NCBI GenBank assembly: GCA_019454045.1
Contig: SKCR01007553.1
Coordinates: 1-64,000 of the forward strand
DNA from: Zanthoxylum bungeanum
Taxonomy: Eukaryota; Streptophyta; Magnoliopsida; Sapindales; Rutaceae
DNA length: 64,000 bases
Direction: 5' to 3'
Shown here: in pieces, positions 33,627-44,960 of the stretch
Numbering within the stretch: position 1 is the stretch's first letter
Layout: each line of letters starts with the position of its first letter
Notes under the pieces: model-generated
Told to the model about the DNA's origin: nothing
Database searches by the model: none
Seen by the model: the letters and a program-made list of their open reading frames with translations, nothing else
Made by a program: the position numbers and the translations under genes

Positions 33627-35577
33627 TGTTGGACAATTATGACCCATATCATCACTATTTTGTAAAGGACATGGTGTTCTTGTACAAAATTAACCATGTG
33701 ACAAAGGAAATTATTTTTTTATCATTTGTAATTAGATTACTCGGATATATAAATTATAAAAGTCCATATGATTAGTACCGGATTAATAAGATATGAGACA
33801 ATCTAAATCCACGAAAGGTTTAATCATTATATATCCCTAGTCATAGTATTATCGAGACTGGACATCGATAATGTGGAATAAGCTAGTATTACACTTGTGC
33901 ATGTTATGGAAGCGTAACGACATAATTCTCATATATTTGGGTATTGGATACTTATGCAAGTGTAATATGAGGTTATGTTTACCGATGGTACAGAAACAGC
34001 TTCGCTCTGGATAGACCCATCGGAATCCCATTGGTAGTATGACTATGTGTCTATGGGAATCCGAATCAGGGTATGTGTATTTGATCTTAACCTGAGACTT
34101 GCATCGCTAATACTTGCGACAATCAGTATACTTTGGTTTTGGTCGTCCGGGGCTTTAACAGGTTCTGTGTACACCTCTTCTGGGTATATTGAGAATCGTA
34201 GTGTATTGGGTGTGATGTCAAGATGGAAGTATCACTTCAGTCATATGGAGATGATGATCACACAGGGATACAAAACTAGTACTCTTAAGTACTACAGTCA
34301 TCGGGATAATATGACTAGGTCATGATTATCCGATTATAGAGACTAGTTGCCAGTGATCCGATATATGCTTCGTACGGGGCAGATATAATTCCAGCCCTAG
34401 GCCTTGCATGTGACATCTGATACTGGATCGTAATACGCAATACTACGTATATTACGCCTGACAAAGATTATATATTCCTTTAAAGAATATTTCTGGAGAA
34501 TTGGGTAGGTACAGTGTTTTGCTAGAAGCCAACCATGTCTTGTAAATCGTTAAGAACGTGGTACCGGATACGCACGTGTTCGGATAGTCCGATGATCGTA
34601 TTTACTGCCAACATATCCAGGGATCTCTTGGGTCGCCTCCCAAAGATTCACCGATGACTTTTGACTCGAACAAGAATTAATCTGGGATTAATTATGAGAG
34701 AGAAAAATTAATGTGGGATTAATTACGGTAATAATTAATCTGGGAATTAATTATCGTAAGAGAGAATTTATCTGTGATTAAATTCGTCGATAAGAGAGAA
34801 GGCGATTAATTTGGAATTAATCGGTAAAATAAATTTAATAGTTAAAATGGATTTTACATTTATTTAATTGGGCTAAAATAATATATTAGATATATTAATT
34901 GAAATTAGATTTCAACGCGGAATTAAAATTGGATTTTAATTCGTGCGAACGAATTAATTTAGAATTAATTCGTAAGCGAATTCCGTAATAATTTTGCGAG
35001 GCATTATTATTTAATTAAATTGGATTTAATTACGTCGCGATGGAAAATTCGTTTAATCAGATTAAACGAATCCGAGGCCGAAGTGTGTTGAGCAAGCCCA
35101 CTTGAATTTTGAATTTAAAGTGAGTCCCACCAACTTACATAAGTCACATTTTTGGTGATAGAAGTTGTTGGTGGATTTTTTGATGAAACTTGTATTACAC
35201 ACTTTGACTTTTACTTTTGGTAAAGTATATACACTTTTTGGAAAAGGGATTTGGTATTTTTTTTTTGTTTTTAGAAAACAAAAAAACAAAAACTTCATCT
35301 CTCTTCTCCTCTTTACCTTTTAGCCGAACACCATTGCTTCTCTTGAAGAGCAGTTTTTCTTTCTTTTGTTCTTGCTAGCACATAAAGGAGTTAATCAAGG
35401 TGATAGAGAGACTCACCCAAGTGTTGGAAACACTAATAGAAAGCTTAGAGCTTCATCTTCAACAATGAAAAGTTTTGAAACTCATCCAATCAAAGTAAGT
35501 TTTTCTACAACTTCTTTGGTAATTTTCACACACGAATCACTCTTAGACGATCTTGGCATGTTCTAGGAACACTTACA
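33627..35577 (+). repeat. 5' LTR of copia A
   Basis: 1951 bp, TGTTGGACAA to ACACTTACA. It contains a run of inverted repeats of the form TTAATCTGGGATTAATTA (34670-34830). Aligns to 58171-60119 over its full length and to 52143-54115 of element C. Confidence 0.92.
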
Positions 35578-35578
35578 A

Positions 35579-35590
35579 TGGTATCAGAGC
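35579..35590 (+). other. Primer binding site of copia A
   Basis: TGGTATCAGAGC, exact complement of the initiator-Met tRNA end, one base after the LTR. Confidence 0.9.
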
Positions 35591-36910
35591 GAGATCTAAG
35601 CTTGATTTGAACCTAGGGTTTATAGACTTTAATTTGGGAATTTTGTGTTTGGAGCTTGATTTTCCTAAATTAGTTGTTGGGTTATGTTTATATGATGTTG
35701 AATTGGATTTGTGCGTTGTTGGATTTGTGATAAATTAATTAGATTAAAAATCCCCAAATCCTTTGGCATGGCCGAATATACCATAGGTTGTGTTCATGGT
35801 GGTTTTTTGATTTTAGACAATTGGATATGTTTAAAGCATGAAATAAATCTTGTATGTTGATTTAATTGGATTGAAATCAAATTGGGTGTTATTTTATGCA
35901 CAATTGAAGTGAGCATGATAAACATGTATAGATTGATTTTGCTTTAATTTGTGTTGGACATGAATTGGAAATGTTGAGTATGATTAATTGAATTAATTAG
36001 TATTTTGGAAATGTTAGATTAATTGATTAATTGTACTAATTTCATTTTAATTAAATTAATATGTAATTTGGAATAATGTGTTAATTTAATTTGTTGTAAT
36101 TGGGCTTGGTTGAGCCAAGTTTGGTTTTGGATCCAATTGGGCCTAAAATCATTTCCATAAAGTCCAAATATGACATTTTGGCCTTTAAAAATTTAATTGG
36201 GCCTAATGGGCCAAAATTGATTTTATGGCAAAATGGTGATTCCTTATTGGGCCTTGGCATCTTCGGTTTGATCCATAATGGCCAAAGCTCATGCCTAAAG
36301 AATTAATTAAAAGCCCATTGGACTTTAATTAAAAGGTATTGGATACTAATTGGGCCTTTGAGACCCATGTAGATTGGATTTAGAATCCAAGTTTAAAAGA
36401 CACTATTAAAAATGTAATTATTTAATTTGGAATTAAAAATGAATTAGTATTGGATACAAATTAAATTGGATTTAAAATTTTAGTTCGATATAATTCAAGA
36501 ATACGTACTTTGAGTATTTATTCGTAAACGAGTTTGACTCGCGCAAATCAAATCGTTGTTTGAACATTGGATGGTCATTAATTCAAAGATTAATTAATTG
36601 GATTAGATTAATTAACTAACATGCTTTGTGTGAATACTTGGATGTTTAAATGAATAATGTATATCAGATGGATATTAGAAGGGTGAGGGCAATTTTGGAA
36701 ATTGTTGTAATAAATTTAGAATTTATTAAATTGGACCTGCGTGTCCAGCCTATTATAACTTTTCTCATTGTATTTCTCTTCTCACAAATTCCCCTCAATG
36801 TAAATGAGGTTTCTTTAGAAGTATTATGTAATTGGGTAGAAGTATGAATAATGCTAGCGGGAGAGAGGAAAATGAGAGATTTGTTCTAGGAACAAAGTTT
36901 GTTATATATC
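35591..36910 (+). other. Leader of copia A, first part
   Basis: Non-coding, homologous to 3080-4580 of D. Rich in TGGGCY motifs at 36100-36360. Ends at ATATC (36906-36910), the left target duplication of the solo LTR. Confidence 0.7.
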
Positions 36911-38273
36911 TGTAGGCATTGCATTTTCGCATGTGAAACCCGATGATGAGTCTCAATTGGAGGCACTACCTTTTTAGCTAAGGATATTGCGGGAAACGGA
37001 GGTCGGAAGGGGAAATTCGGAATAAGTATGTCATCAAGTTCATTCCACAAGTTCACTGTCTTCGTTGGTGCTGCGTTCGTTACTTCGTTCGAACCTCAGG
37101 CAGATTGCGGACGTTCGTGCCACGTTCTAATTGGCGTTCGAACGGAGTCAGTGTTTCTGGTTTTGCTGCTAGCCTCGCACCCCAGCCCATTTAGCCCCCC
37201 AAAGCCCATAAAACACATCCCAATTTAATTAAATTAAACATTAAATATTAAGTAAAATATTTAAATCATTTACCAATTAAATAAAACATAAGATATAATC
37301 ATACCTAATAAAAGATAAATAAAATATATTAACTTCCTAATTAAGCAAATCACATACTAAATTGAAATAAGATATGTCTAATTAAAAATCAATCTTAAAC
37401 CAATCAAAGCTAATCAAATATTTGACTTCCTAATTCAATAAGATATCCACCAATTTAGATTAGTTGACTTCCTAATTTAAAATATTTTTTCCCATCTCAA
37501 TCTTGTATATACCTTTCCCATCTCTCCTAATTTGGAAACAAGAATCTCTTCCTTGTGAGACAAGGTGAAGCCCTAACCCTTCTCTATATAAACAACCCCT
37601 AACCTAGCCATCCCTCCTCTCGAATCTCTCTAGCTCAGACATACAATTCACACAAGAAATATTAGACATCACAAAAATCACTCCCTTCATCCTTACCCTC
37701 ACATCACCGAAACTACAAGCACCAAAACAACCCCTAACCACCACCGAAAATCAACCCCCTTAAACCTCCACACATCACCGAAAATCACACAAAAACACAG
37801 ATGCCTAAATCACTCCCGAAACAGTCCCTAAAATCCCTTAAAACAATAACATAAAAGACACTTACAATCCTTGAAATAACCACATAAAACCACACCAAAA
37901 AGAACACACAGAACAGTCCATCAAGAACATCAAAACAGTCCACAAACAGCAAGCAGAGGACACAGAGGAAACGGCAGCAAAACCACAAGGAAACAGCAGC
38001 AAAACGGAGGCGGAAAAGTAGCTTGAGTGGCCGAACAGCGAAGGAAGAGGCAAACCAGTGAACCGGAAAAGTTGCGGAGCTTTACCCCCTTCCGATCTTC
38101 GTGAAACGCGAGTCCGAGAGACAGCTTAAAAGGTTAGACCTGAGGGTATCTTTCACACTTATTCTTATTTAATTTCTGGTCATTTATTTTGATTATATTT
38201 CTGTATTTGTGGCATTTGTTGTGTGTATGATGTGTGTGTGGGTATTGGATGAATGGAAGAGTGTCGTCTCTTG

Positions 38274-38367
38274 TGGTATATAGGATGGAAACCCAGACGT
38301 AAATTCCATAGCCGAATCCGAATGGACGGTAGTGCGGTCTGTACTTGGGACACAACTCCACGTACCA
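38274..38367 (+). repeat. 94-bp module, copy 1
   Basis: Starts TGGTATATAGG, ends CCACGTACCA, so the terminal five bases TGGTA/TACCA are inverted. Six substitutions from copy 2 and eleven from copy 3, no indels. Non-coding. CTTG flanks it on both sides. Confidence 0.85.
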
Positions 38368-38460
38368 CTTGAGTAAACGACACATTCTCTTGTTTTGTGT
38401 TGCTTTGGTTTATTTATTTTTCGTTATTTAAATTCTGTATGTTGCTTATCACCGTATGAT

Positions 38461-39165
38461 ACGATCGAGTGCATGGGCTTAGTAAGTGCGATGAAAGGTC
38501 CCCTAATTGGAGGGGTTAAAATCCTTCACCACGATGCTTTGCCGCACCGATTGATGTGTGTTCGGTTGAATGCAAGATACGTTCAATCGAGCATACTTAG
38601 TTTGATATGATTGTCTTTATTTTCGTATGAATAATTCAATCGAGCGCATGGGCTTAGTAAGTGTGATGTGAGATCCCCCATGGGAGGGGCTAAAGCCCTT
38701 TACCACGATGCTTTGCCACGCCGGTTGATGTGTGTTCGGTTGGATACAAGATACGTTCAATCGGGCACACTATGTTTAATATCATTGCTTTTAATTCTTT
38801 GTATGCATGATTCAATCGAGCGCATGGGCTTAGTAAGTGTGATGTGAGATCCCCTATGGGGAGGGGCTAAAGCCCTTTACCACGATGCTTTGCCACGCCG
38901 GTTGATGTGTGTTCGGTTGGATACAAGATACGTTCAATCGGGCACACTATGTTTAATATCATTGCTTTTAATTCTTTGTATGCATGATTCAGTCGAGCGC
39001 ATGGGCTTAGTAAGTGTGATGTGAAATCCCCTAGGGGGAGGGGTTAAAGCCCCTTACCACGATGCTTTGCCGCGCCGGTTGATGTATGTTCAGTCGAATG
39101 CGAGATACATTTGATCGGACATATTGAATTTGACGTTGTCATCTTTATTCTTTGTGTTGCATGCA
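38461..39165 (+). repeat. Tandem array, four units of about 177 bp
   Basis: Unit landmarks: 'tcgagcgcatgggcttagta' starting near 38464, 38641, 38817 and 38994, then a CCCC...GGGG...GCCC hairpin-like segment and 'accacgatgctttgcc'. Units 2 and 3 are nearly identical. Confidence 0.88.
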
Positions 39166-39775
39166 TCAGGTCTGGTTCCGTTCAAACGCGTTCTCGGACG
39201 CTACACGAACACGAACCTTCTGTTTACCGTTCGCACGCGTTCACGAACGCTACACGAACGTACACACATTGTCTTGGTTTCATAATGCACCAGGTCTGGT
39301 TCCGTTCGAACGCGTTCTTGGACGCTACACGAACGCAAACCTTCTGTTTACCGTTCGCACGCGTTCACGAACGCTACACGAACGTACACACACTGTCTTG
39401 GTTTTATAATGCATCAGGTCTGGTTCTGTTCGAACGCGTTCTCGGACGCTACACGAACGCGAACCTTCTGTTTACCGTTCGCACCCGTTCACGAATGCTA
39501 CATGAACATACACACACTGTCTTGGTTTTATAATGCATCAGGTTTGGTTCCGTTCGAACGCGTTCTTGGACGCTACACGAACGCAAAACTTATTTTTACC
39601 GTTCGCACGCGTTTACGAACGCTACACGAACGCACATGCACTTTCTTAGTTTCATAATGTATCAGGTCTGGTTCCGTTCGAACGCGTTTTCGGATGCTAC
39701 ACGAACGCGAACCTTCTGTTTACCGTTCGCACTCGTTCTCGAACGCTACACGAACGTGCACCCACTGAATTGTGT
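39163..39775 (+). repeat. Tandem array, five units of about 123 bp
   Basis: Units start at GCATCAGGTCTGG-like strings near 39163, 39288, 39411, 39535 and 39658. Each is packed with CGAACG, GTTCGAAC and ACGCGTTC motifs, giving several short palindromes per unit. The long open frames over this array are a consequence of repetition (about 123 bp = 41 codons). Confidence 0.9.
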
Positions 39776-39899
39776 TCTCTTCATTAGATTTAACGCATAG
39801 TTTTCCTAATAGCTATCCCCACATGTATGAATACGAACGTGTTTAATGTATTACAATTCATATGCTTATGTCATGATAACATTTGAGTATTATTTCTTG

Positions 39900-39993
39900 C
39901 GGTATATCGGATGGAAACCCAGACGTAAATTCCTTAGCCGATTCCGAATGGACGGTAGTGCGGTCTGTACTTGGGATACAATTCCACGTACCA
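39900..39993 (+). repeat. 94-bp module, copy 2
   Basis: About 94% identical to copy 1, located 1.63 kb downstream in the same solo LTR, after the second tandem array. Ends CCACGTACCA, also flanked by CTTG on both sides. Confidence 0.85.
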
Positions 39994-40424
39994 CTTGGAA
40001 AGTGCCCATATGTGTGCTTGTATGGTTAATATTGTGCTTGTGTTTTCTTGAATGTAATATGCCAATGAAGTTGTATGTTTTTGCTACTTTGATATATTTT
40101 TAAGCATGCAATGTTAGATGTGAGATATATGTGAAATGTGTGCATAAGTTTTATTTTGTGTATGGGAATTTAGAAGCATGATACTCTTGGAAATAAGTGT
40201 TACTTAAGCTTGATTAAATTATTACATAAATCCTTTCATTACAAGTGACATGAGTAAGGGACACATTCCGAACCCAACGGTTTGAGGTCTTCTCCCTTGC
40301 GAGGGGGTGAGTGCGGCCTTAAATCTTTGTCCCGGTTCACACCGGGTGGCGACTCCATGTTATTTCGTACTTCCCAACTAGACCGCGAGCCTAGAAACGC
40401 GTCGCCCAGGTTCTGTTGTCTACA

Positions 40425-40906
40425 ATATCCATCTGAATATCATTATTATTTTATTCGCACCTTATTATGCTTTTAGAATGCATGCTTAAGGGTGTATGAT
40501 GAGACCTAATTAAAAGATAATAAATTGGTTGCCAAATCACGACAAAAACCCTCATTTTATATTAAGCGTTTTTCCTTCCATTGAGTGATTCTCTCTCAAG
40601 ATCCAAAGTTGACATTTGTTTGTTGGCCAAAGTCAAGACCTTTATCCATCGCGGATGTGTTTGAATCACGAAAGCTTTGTTCCATATTGTACGTCTTGGG
40701 GAAGTTGTGATTTTTTGGCAAATGTCAAGGTCACTTCTTGTTCATCACCTCGATTACGAAGCTTTCCCACTGTCAATGGGTCACGCTTAACTGGTTTCAT
40801 TAAGCTTGTTGAGCCAAAGCCAAGGCTTAGTTGATTTAGAGGAAAAAGGTTAGGCAATATATTGGATATATTGGCATTTATTGGACATATGTTTCGGACT
40901 TGGAGG
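40425..40906 (+). other. Leader of copia A, second part
   Basis: Resumes exactly where 36910 stopped and is homologous to D 4570-5050. Non-coding. Ends GGAGG, the left side of the imperfect target duplication of element C. Confidence 0.75.
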
Positions 40907-40945
40907 TGTTGGACAATTATGACCATAGCATCACTATTTGTACAG

Positions 40946-43280
40946 TGTTGGGATGTATGCCCTAGAGCTACATGTGATGTAAACGGTTTCATGTGTTTCT
41001 GAAATAAAACGATGCATTATTCATTTATAAAATTGTTTGTTTAATTTTCGCATATTATATATCTTCTTAAATACCTAGATTACTTATGTACCTTCAGACT
41101 TAATGTATGAGTGTCATATACAAGAGGATTTAAGTATGAAGTTAGTAATCTTAAATAGTCCATAGAGAGCAAACAAAGCGGGTACTTTGTTTGCGGTTTA
41201 TCTATAGCTGCGGTCCATTCTATATTTATATGGCGATCTTGATCCGGATCGTCCATGTAGAGACATGAGAATGGAGGCACCTTGTATGATGCGATCATAT
41301 AGGACTGGACCCAGATAGAAATGACATTTTTATAATATCCGTTAAGCAAAGAAAGTCATTTCAATCTACTTGATGGTCATAAATGGACCGATCTTAATCC
41401 TGAGTGTACTACGAACTCCTGCATGGCAGGCTGTGTCCTTTGATTTACAAAGGTGAGGTTGGTGTAGCAGTCCCGACCAATAGCTACGTACTTTGGGGGC
41501 ACAGTTTGTTTTGTAGCTGGGAACATTTTACGTAGACATGTAGTTCACTCCTTCTTATGAGAAGTAGATGAGTATCTTTCTTAAGGGTTGATTCGGTACT
41601 TGAATGATTTTAGCGCTCAAGTCTTTCTATTACGAATAGAAAGATTAATATTCATAATAGTTATGAATAAATTGTTCATTAGAGAATCAATGGAACTTAA
41701 GGTAAAAATAAATAGAGGGGTATAACGGACATTATGACCCGGCTCTAATTAGGAGATACTCGTGAAAGGTCAATTCATTTGTAATGACTATATCGGTGGA
41801 CACCGACTTGGTTCGGCTTAATATTTCATATACGGCAACACGGGAGTACAACTTCGGGTTTTTAGTGGAATAACCCGGAGTTAATAATTCAGAATATTAA
41901 TTAAGAGCTTAATTAATATTTCGAGATTATTGGAGCTCGGAACCGTAGGTCCATTTGGTCCCCGTGCTAGCTCGATTTACTATAACGGATTTAATGTAAT
42001 TGGATAGTCCAATTATATGCTCACATATGTATAAGTATTATTAATATTATTAGTAATATTATTTGTCACACTTGAAACTATATATTAAAAGTTAATGTAT
42101 GGTATTATTAATATTATATGATAATTATTAAATATAAAATATTGAATTCTATATATGATATAATTTAATAAGGCTCAGATTGTAATTTCTATATTATGGG
42201 TTTTGGAAACCCTTGATTTAATTTTGGAAGTAATGAATTTCAAAATATTAATCATACATTTAATTTGTAACATATATTGGCTTTATGGTAAATATTATTG
42301 TTACAAAATTAATAAAAGAATTCATGCCATGGCCGAATTCCTTAGTGCATAAGGGAATGGATTTGTTTGTTTTGGAAACAAAATAATCCTTTGCATTATT
42401 ATTGGAAGTAATGACTTTCAATATGGTTTATTGCTTATTCAATTTTATAACATCCTTTTAATAATAGTAATTAAATATTTGATGTTACAAAAATTGAATG
42501 AAATCCTTACCATGGCCGAATTTTGAACATAAGAGGAGGGGATTAGTTGTTTTGTTTTTGGAAACAATTAACCTAAGTATAAAAAGAAAATTTGATTTTC
42601 TTTTGGAGATATCTCTCATTCTTGAACCCTAGCCGCCTTCTTTTTCTTATCTACCATTATCTCAAAAGTTGAGAAACTCCATTGAATAACATAAGAAGAA
42701 TAATAAAATACTAAGTGTGATTGAATCTCTAAATTTTTTAGGGATTTGATTTGTGACTGTAGCCCACACTACTCTCCATTGGTAACGAGACATAACACAT
42801 AAGACTTTTTGGTGACGAAAAAATCATCCTCTTCCTCTATTCATCAAGGTCACGGCAGTGAGGTTTAGTTTCACCTCATTGACGCACCTTTGCCTCTTTA
42901 TTTGGGGCTAGTTTTGTTTCGTTTTTAATTGGGGATTTTGGGAAACACTTTGGGGATATTTTGGGGCTGAGTTGGGACTGTTTTTGAGTGATAAAATCAG
43001 ACCTTAAATACTCTAGCAGTTCACGCCAATAATGGACTGGTTTGTGTGCAGTTTGGTTGTGTAACGGGTGCAAAATAGTCCAATAATTCACTGCAGTTTG
43101 GGGGCTGTTCGGGGACTGTTTCGGGGGTATTCCGGGGCTGAAATCTTGTCCGAAACAGTATCAAAATTTCAGTATACCCACTGGTTACATTCGGCTAAAG
43201 GAAGGGCAAAGTAAAAAAAAATTTCAAGGTCTATCCGTGTGCCTAATCGCTTCCGCTGCGCGAGGAAAACGTTTCTTACA
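40946..43280 (+). repeat. 5' LTR of copia B
   Basis: 2335 bp, TGTTGGGATG to GTTTCTTACA. TATA box AGTATAAAAAG at about 42574-42584. It has the GTAGGTCCATTTGGTCCC box at 41945-41962, and 'catggccgaatt' motifs twice upstream of the TATA box. Confidence 0.93.
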
Positions 43281-43282
43281 AT

Positions 43283-43295
43283 TGGCATCTAGAGC
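43283..43295 (+). other. Primer binding site of copia B, atypical
   Basis: TGGCATCTAGAGC sits where the primer site should be. It differs from the initiator-Met complement TGGTATCAGAGC by one substitution and one inserted base, so either it decayed or a different tRNA is used. Confidence 0.55.
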
Positions 43296-44960
43296 GAGGT
43301 TGAAAAGTGTTCTTAATCCTTTTCTTTTTCATTTAAAGTTTCTGTTTTTAATATATTTATAGGAGTTATAAATATTATATGCATGTTTAGATGAGTGGGC
43401 ACATTGTGATATTCATATGATGAATGTTTTTGTTATTTCATGTGATGAATGGATTTTGCATTGGTCGTAGATTTTTCCGGCTCTTATTTTTGTAGTTGGT
43501 TTTGTTTTTGGGATGTAAGGCCATAAGGCCCATTTGTTGTAATTTTATTTTTCAATGTAAAATTTCAATCTTTGTAATTTGGAGCACCGAAGTCGCATAA
43601 GGAGCCAACACCACTTTGGAGGGGGATTTGAAGACCAAGGAATGCCTTGGTAAATCTTTTGTACTAATTAGATCAGTATAGAAAAAACAAGAGCCCGGTC
43701 AATGCAAATATTTTTTTTGTTATATGTATGTTTATTTCGAATAGTTTGAATAACGTGTCATATAGCTTAGGGTGCCCACTCTTGCATTTTACATGCCAAA
43801 CATGTCATAGATGCATTATCATTATACACATAAAAATATGATTTTATGTAATTTAAAATGTTTAAATTATAATATGATATGCATAGAAATCAATTAATTG
43901 GATTATTTGGATTTATGGTTTAAAATTTGAATTCTAATATATTGGGCTTAATTGGTGCATAATAAATTCCATTGGTATATAAGATGGAAACCCGGATATA
44001 AATTCCATAGCCGAATCCGAATGGACGGTAATATGGTCTGCACTCGGGATACAATTCCACGTACCATTGGATTTTATAACGCACTAAGATTTATTAAAAT
44101 GTTTAATTAAAATTTTGACCTTTTAGAATTCCATAATTTTAAACTTATTAGTGTCTAGTATTTTAAGAGTTAAAATATAATAGCTCACTAATACCACTCT
44201 AATTAAATTAGTTTAATTGAGTAAAACTATTAGTAGAGACTAATGAAATGTTAGTGATACAATTTTAATAGTTAAAATTGATTAGCTCACTTATGACAAC
44301 TAGTGTAAATAAAAATCATGATTTAGCCGCCATAACTTTATCCACACTAGTTAAAATAAAATATTAGATATTTTAGATAGAAACCTTAATATTTAAAATA
44401 GTGAGTGGGAGAGGGATATACGACAATATATCCCGCGATCTTCGTTGTTAGTCCAAAAACGTGAGATTCAAAAGGCGCCTCGAGACGGCTTTATTTTCGT
44501 CCCCCTACGGATGGTGTCCATTTTGGGTCAATATCAAGTTTGGGTTCCGAGAGGATAGAGATTCTAGATGTATCTTGTGAACTGACCTACCCTACGGCGG
44601 CACTTCACTCGTTAAGTCCAAGAATCCTGAAAAGACGGGTTACACTCACAAAGGAATAATTATCTGTTAATAAAATTCCTTGATCGAATAAAACAGTAGT
44701 TGTTTAATATAGGAATAAGAGTTATTCCCGCATATATTGAATTGACTGAGATTGTCTCGATCTATCATGCGAGTACTTGACCTACCCTACGACGGCACTT
44801 ACTTGTGGGATGATAGATTTCCGTGGCATAGTAATTCTCTTAGGTTTCTAATTCATTATTCATGGTTCATGCATCATGTTTATTTTATGCTAAAATTATT
44901 TGATGATTTTAATATGCGATGAATGAATGTTAAATGCATGTTTATTTTTATATTTCAGCC
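43296..44960 (+). other. Leader of copia B, non-coding
   Basis: 1.7 kb between primer site and gag. It contains copy 3 of the 94-bp module. The part 44400-44900 resembles the E leader (60660-61100), including two 'gacctaccctacg.cggcactt' segments near 44584 and 44779. Confidence 0.75.
43973..44066 (+). repeat. 94-bp module, copy 3, in the leader of copia B
   Basis: Exactly 94 bp, about 88% identical to copy 1, TGGTA...TACCA ends. CCATTGG overlaps both edges as a direct repeat (43970-43976 and 44063-44070 region). The homologous leader of E lacks it, so it may have been gained by B. Confidence 0.85.

Larger units (their letters stand above)
36911..40424 (+). mobile_element. Solo LTR, 3.5 kb, inserted in A
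   Basis: Begins TGTAGGCATT and ends TTGTCTACA, flanked by a perfect 5-bp duplication ATATC (36906-36910 and 40425-40429). There is no internal coding region or primer site, so it is a solo LTR or a very short non-autonomous element. A TATA box TCTATATAAA lies at about 37583-37592, consistent with plus orientation. The 3' end includes '...GGTGGCGACTCC...', a string I associate with Ty3/gypsy LTR ends. It contains two tandem arrays and two copies of a 94-bp module (separate entries). Confidence 0.8.

Noticed and set aside
33357..33647. Minus-strand ORF with repeated L-L-H-Y/C units
   Set aside because: By-product of a degenerate minisatellite in the E leader; all frames are low complexity.
34047..34325. 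Recurrent ~90-codon ORFs in the LTRs of A, C and D (also near 1621, 9782, 52560, 58589)
   Set aside because: They lie in the LTR, differ in length by copy because of indels and show no protein-level conservation pattern; the nucleotide sequence is what is shared.
37785..38053. Hydrophobic minus-strand ORFs (F/V/C-rich)
   Set aside because: They arise from A/C-rich plus-strand sequence just downstream of the solo-LTR TATA box; no domain.
38461..39165. CRISPR-like array
   Set aside because: Units are 177 bp without short repeats and unique spacers; this is a plant LTR tandem repeat.
39111..39657. Long overlapping open frames with repeated 'DATRTRTFCLPFARVHERYTN' type peptide
   Set aside because: They are translations of the 123-bp tandem array (41 codons per unit, several frames open). 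No start context and no known domain.
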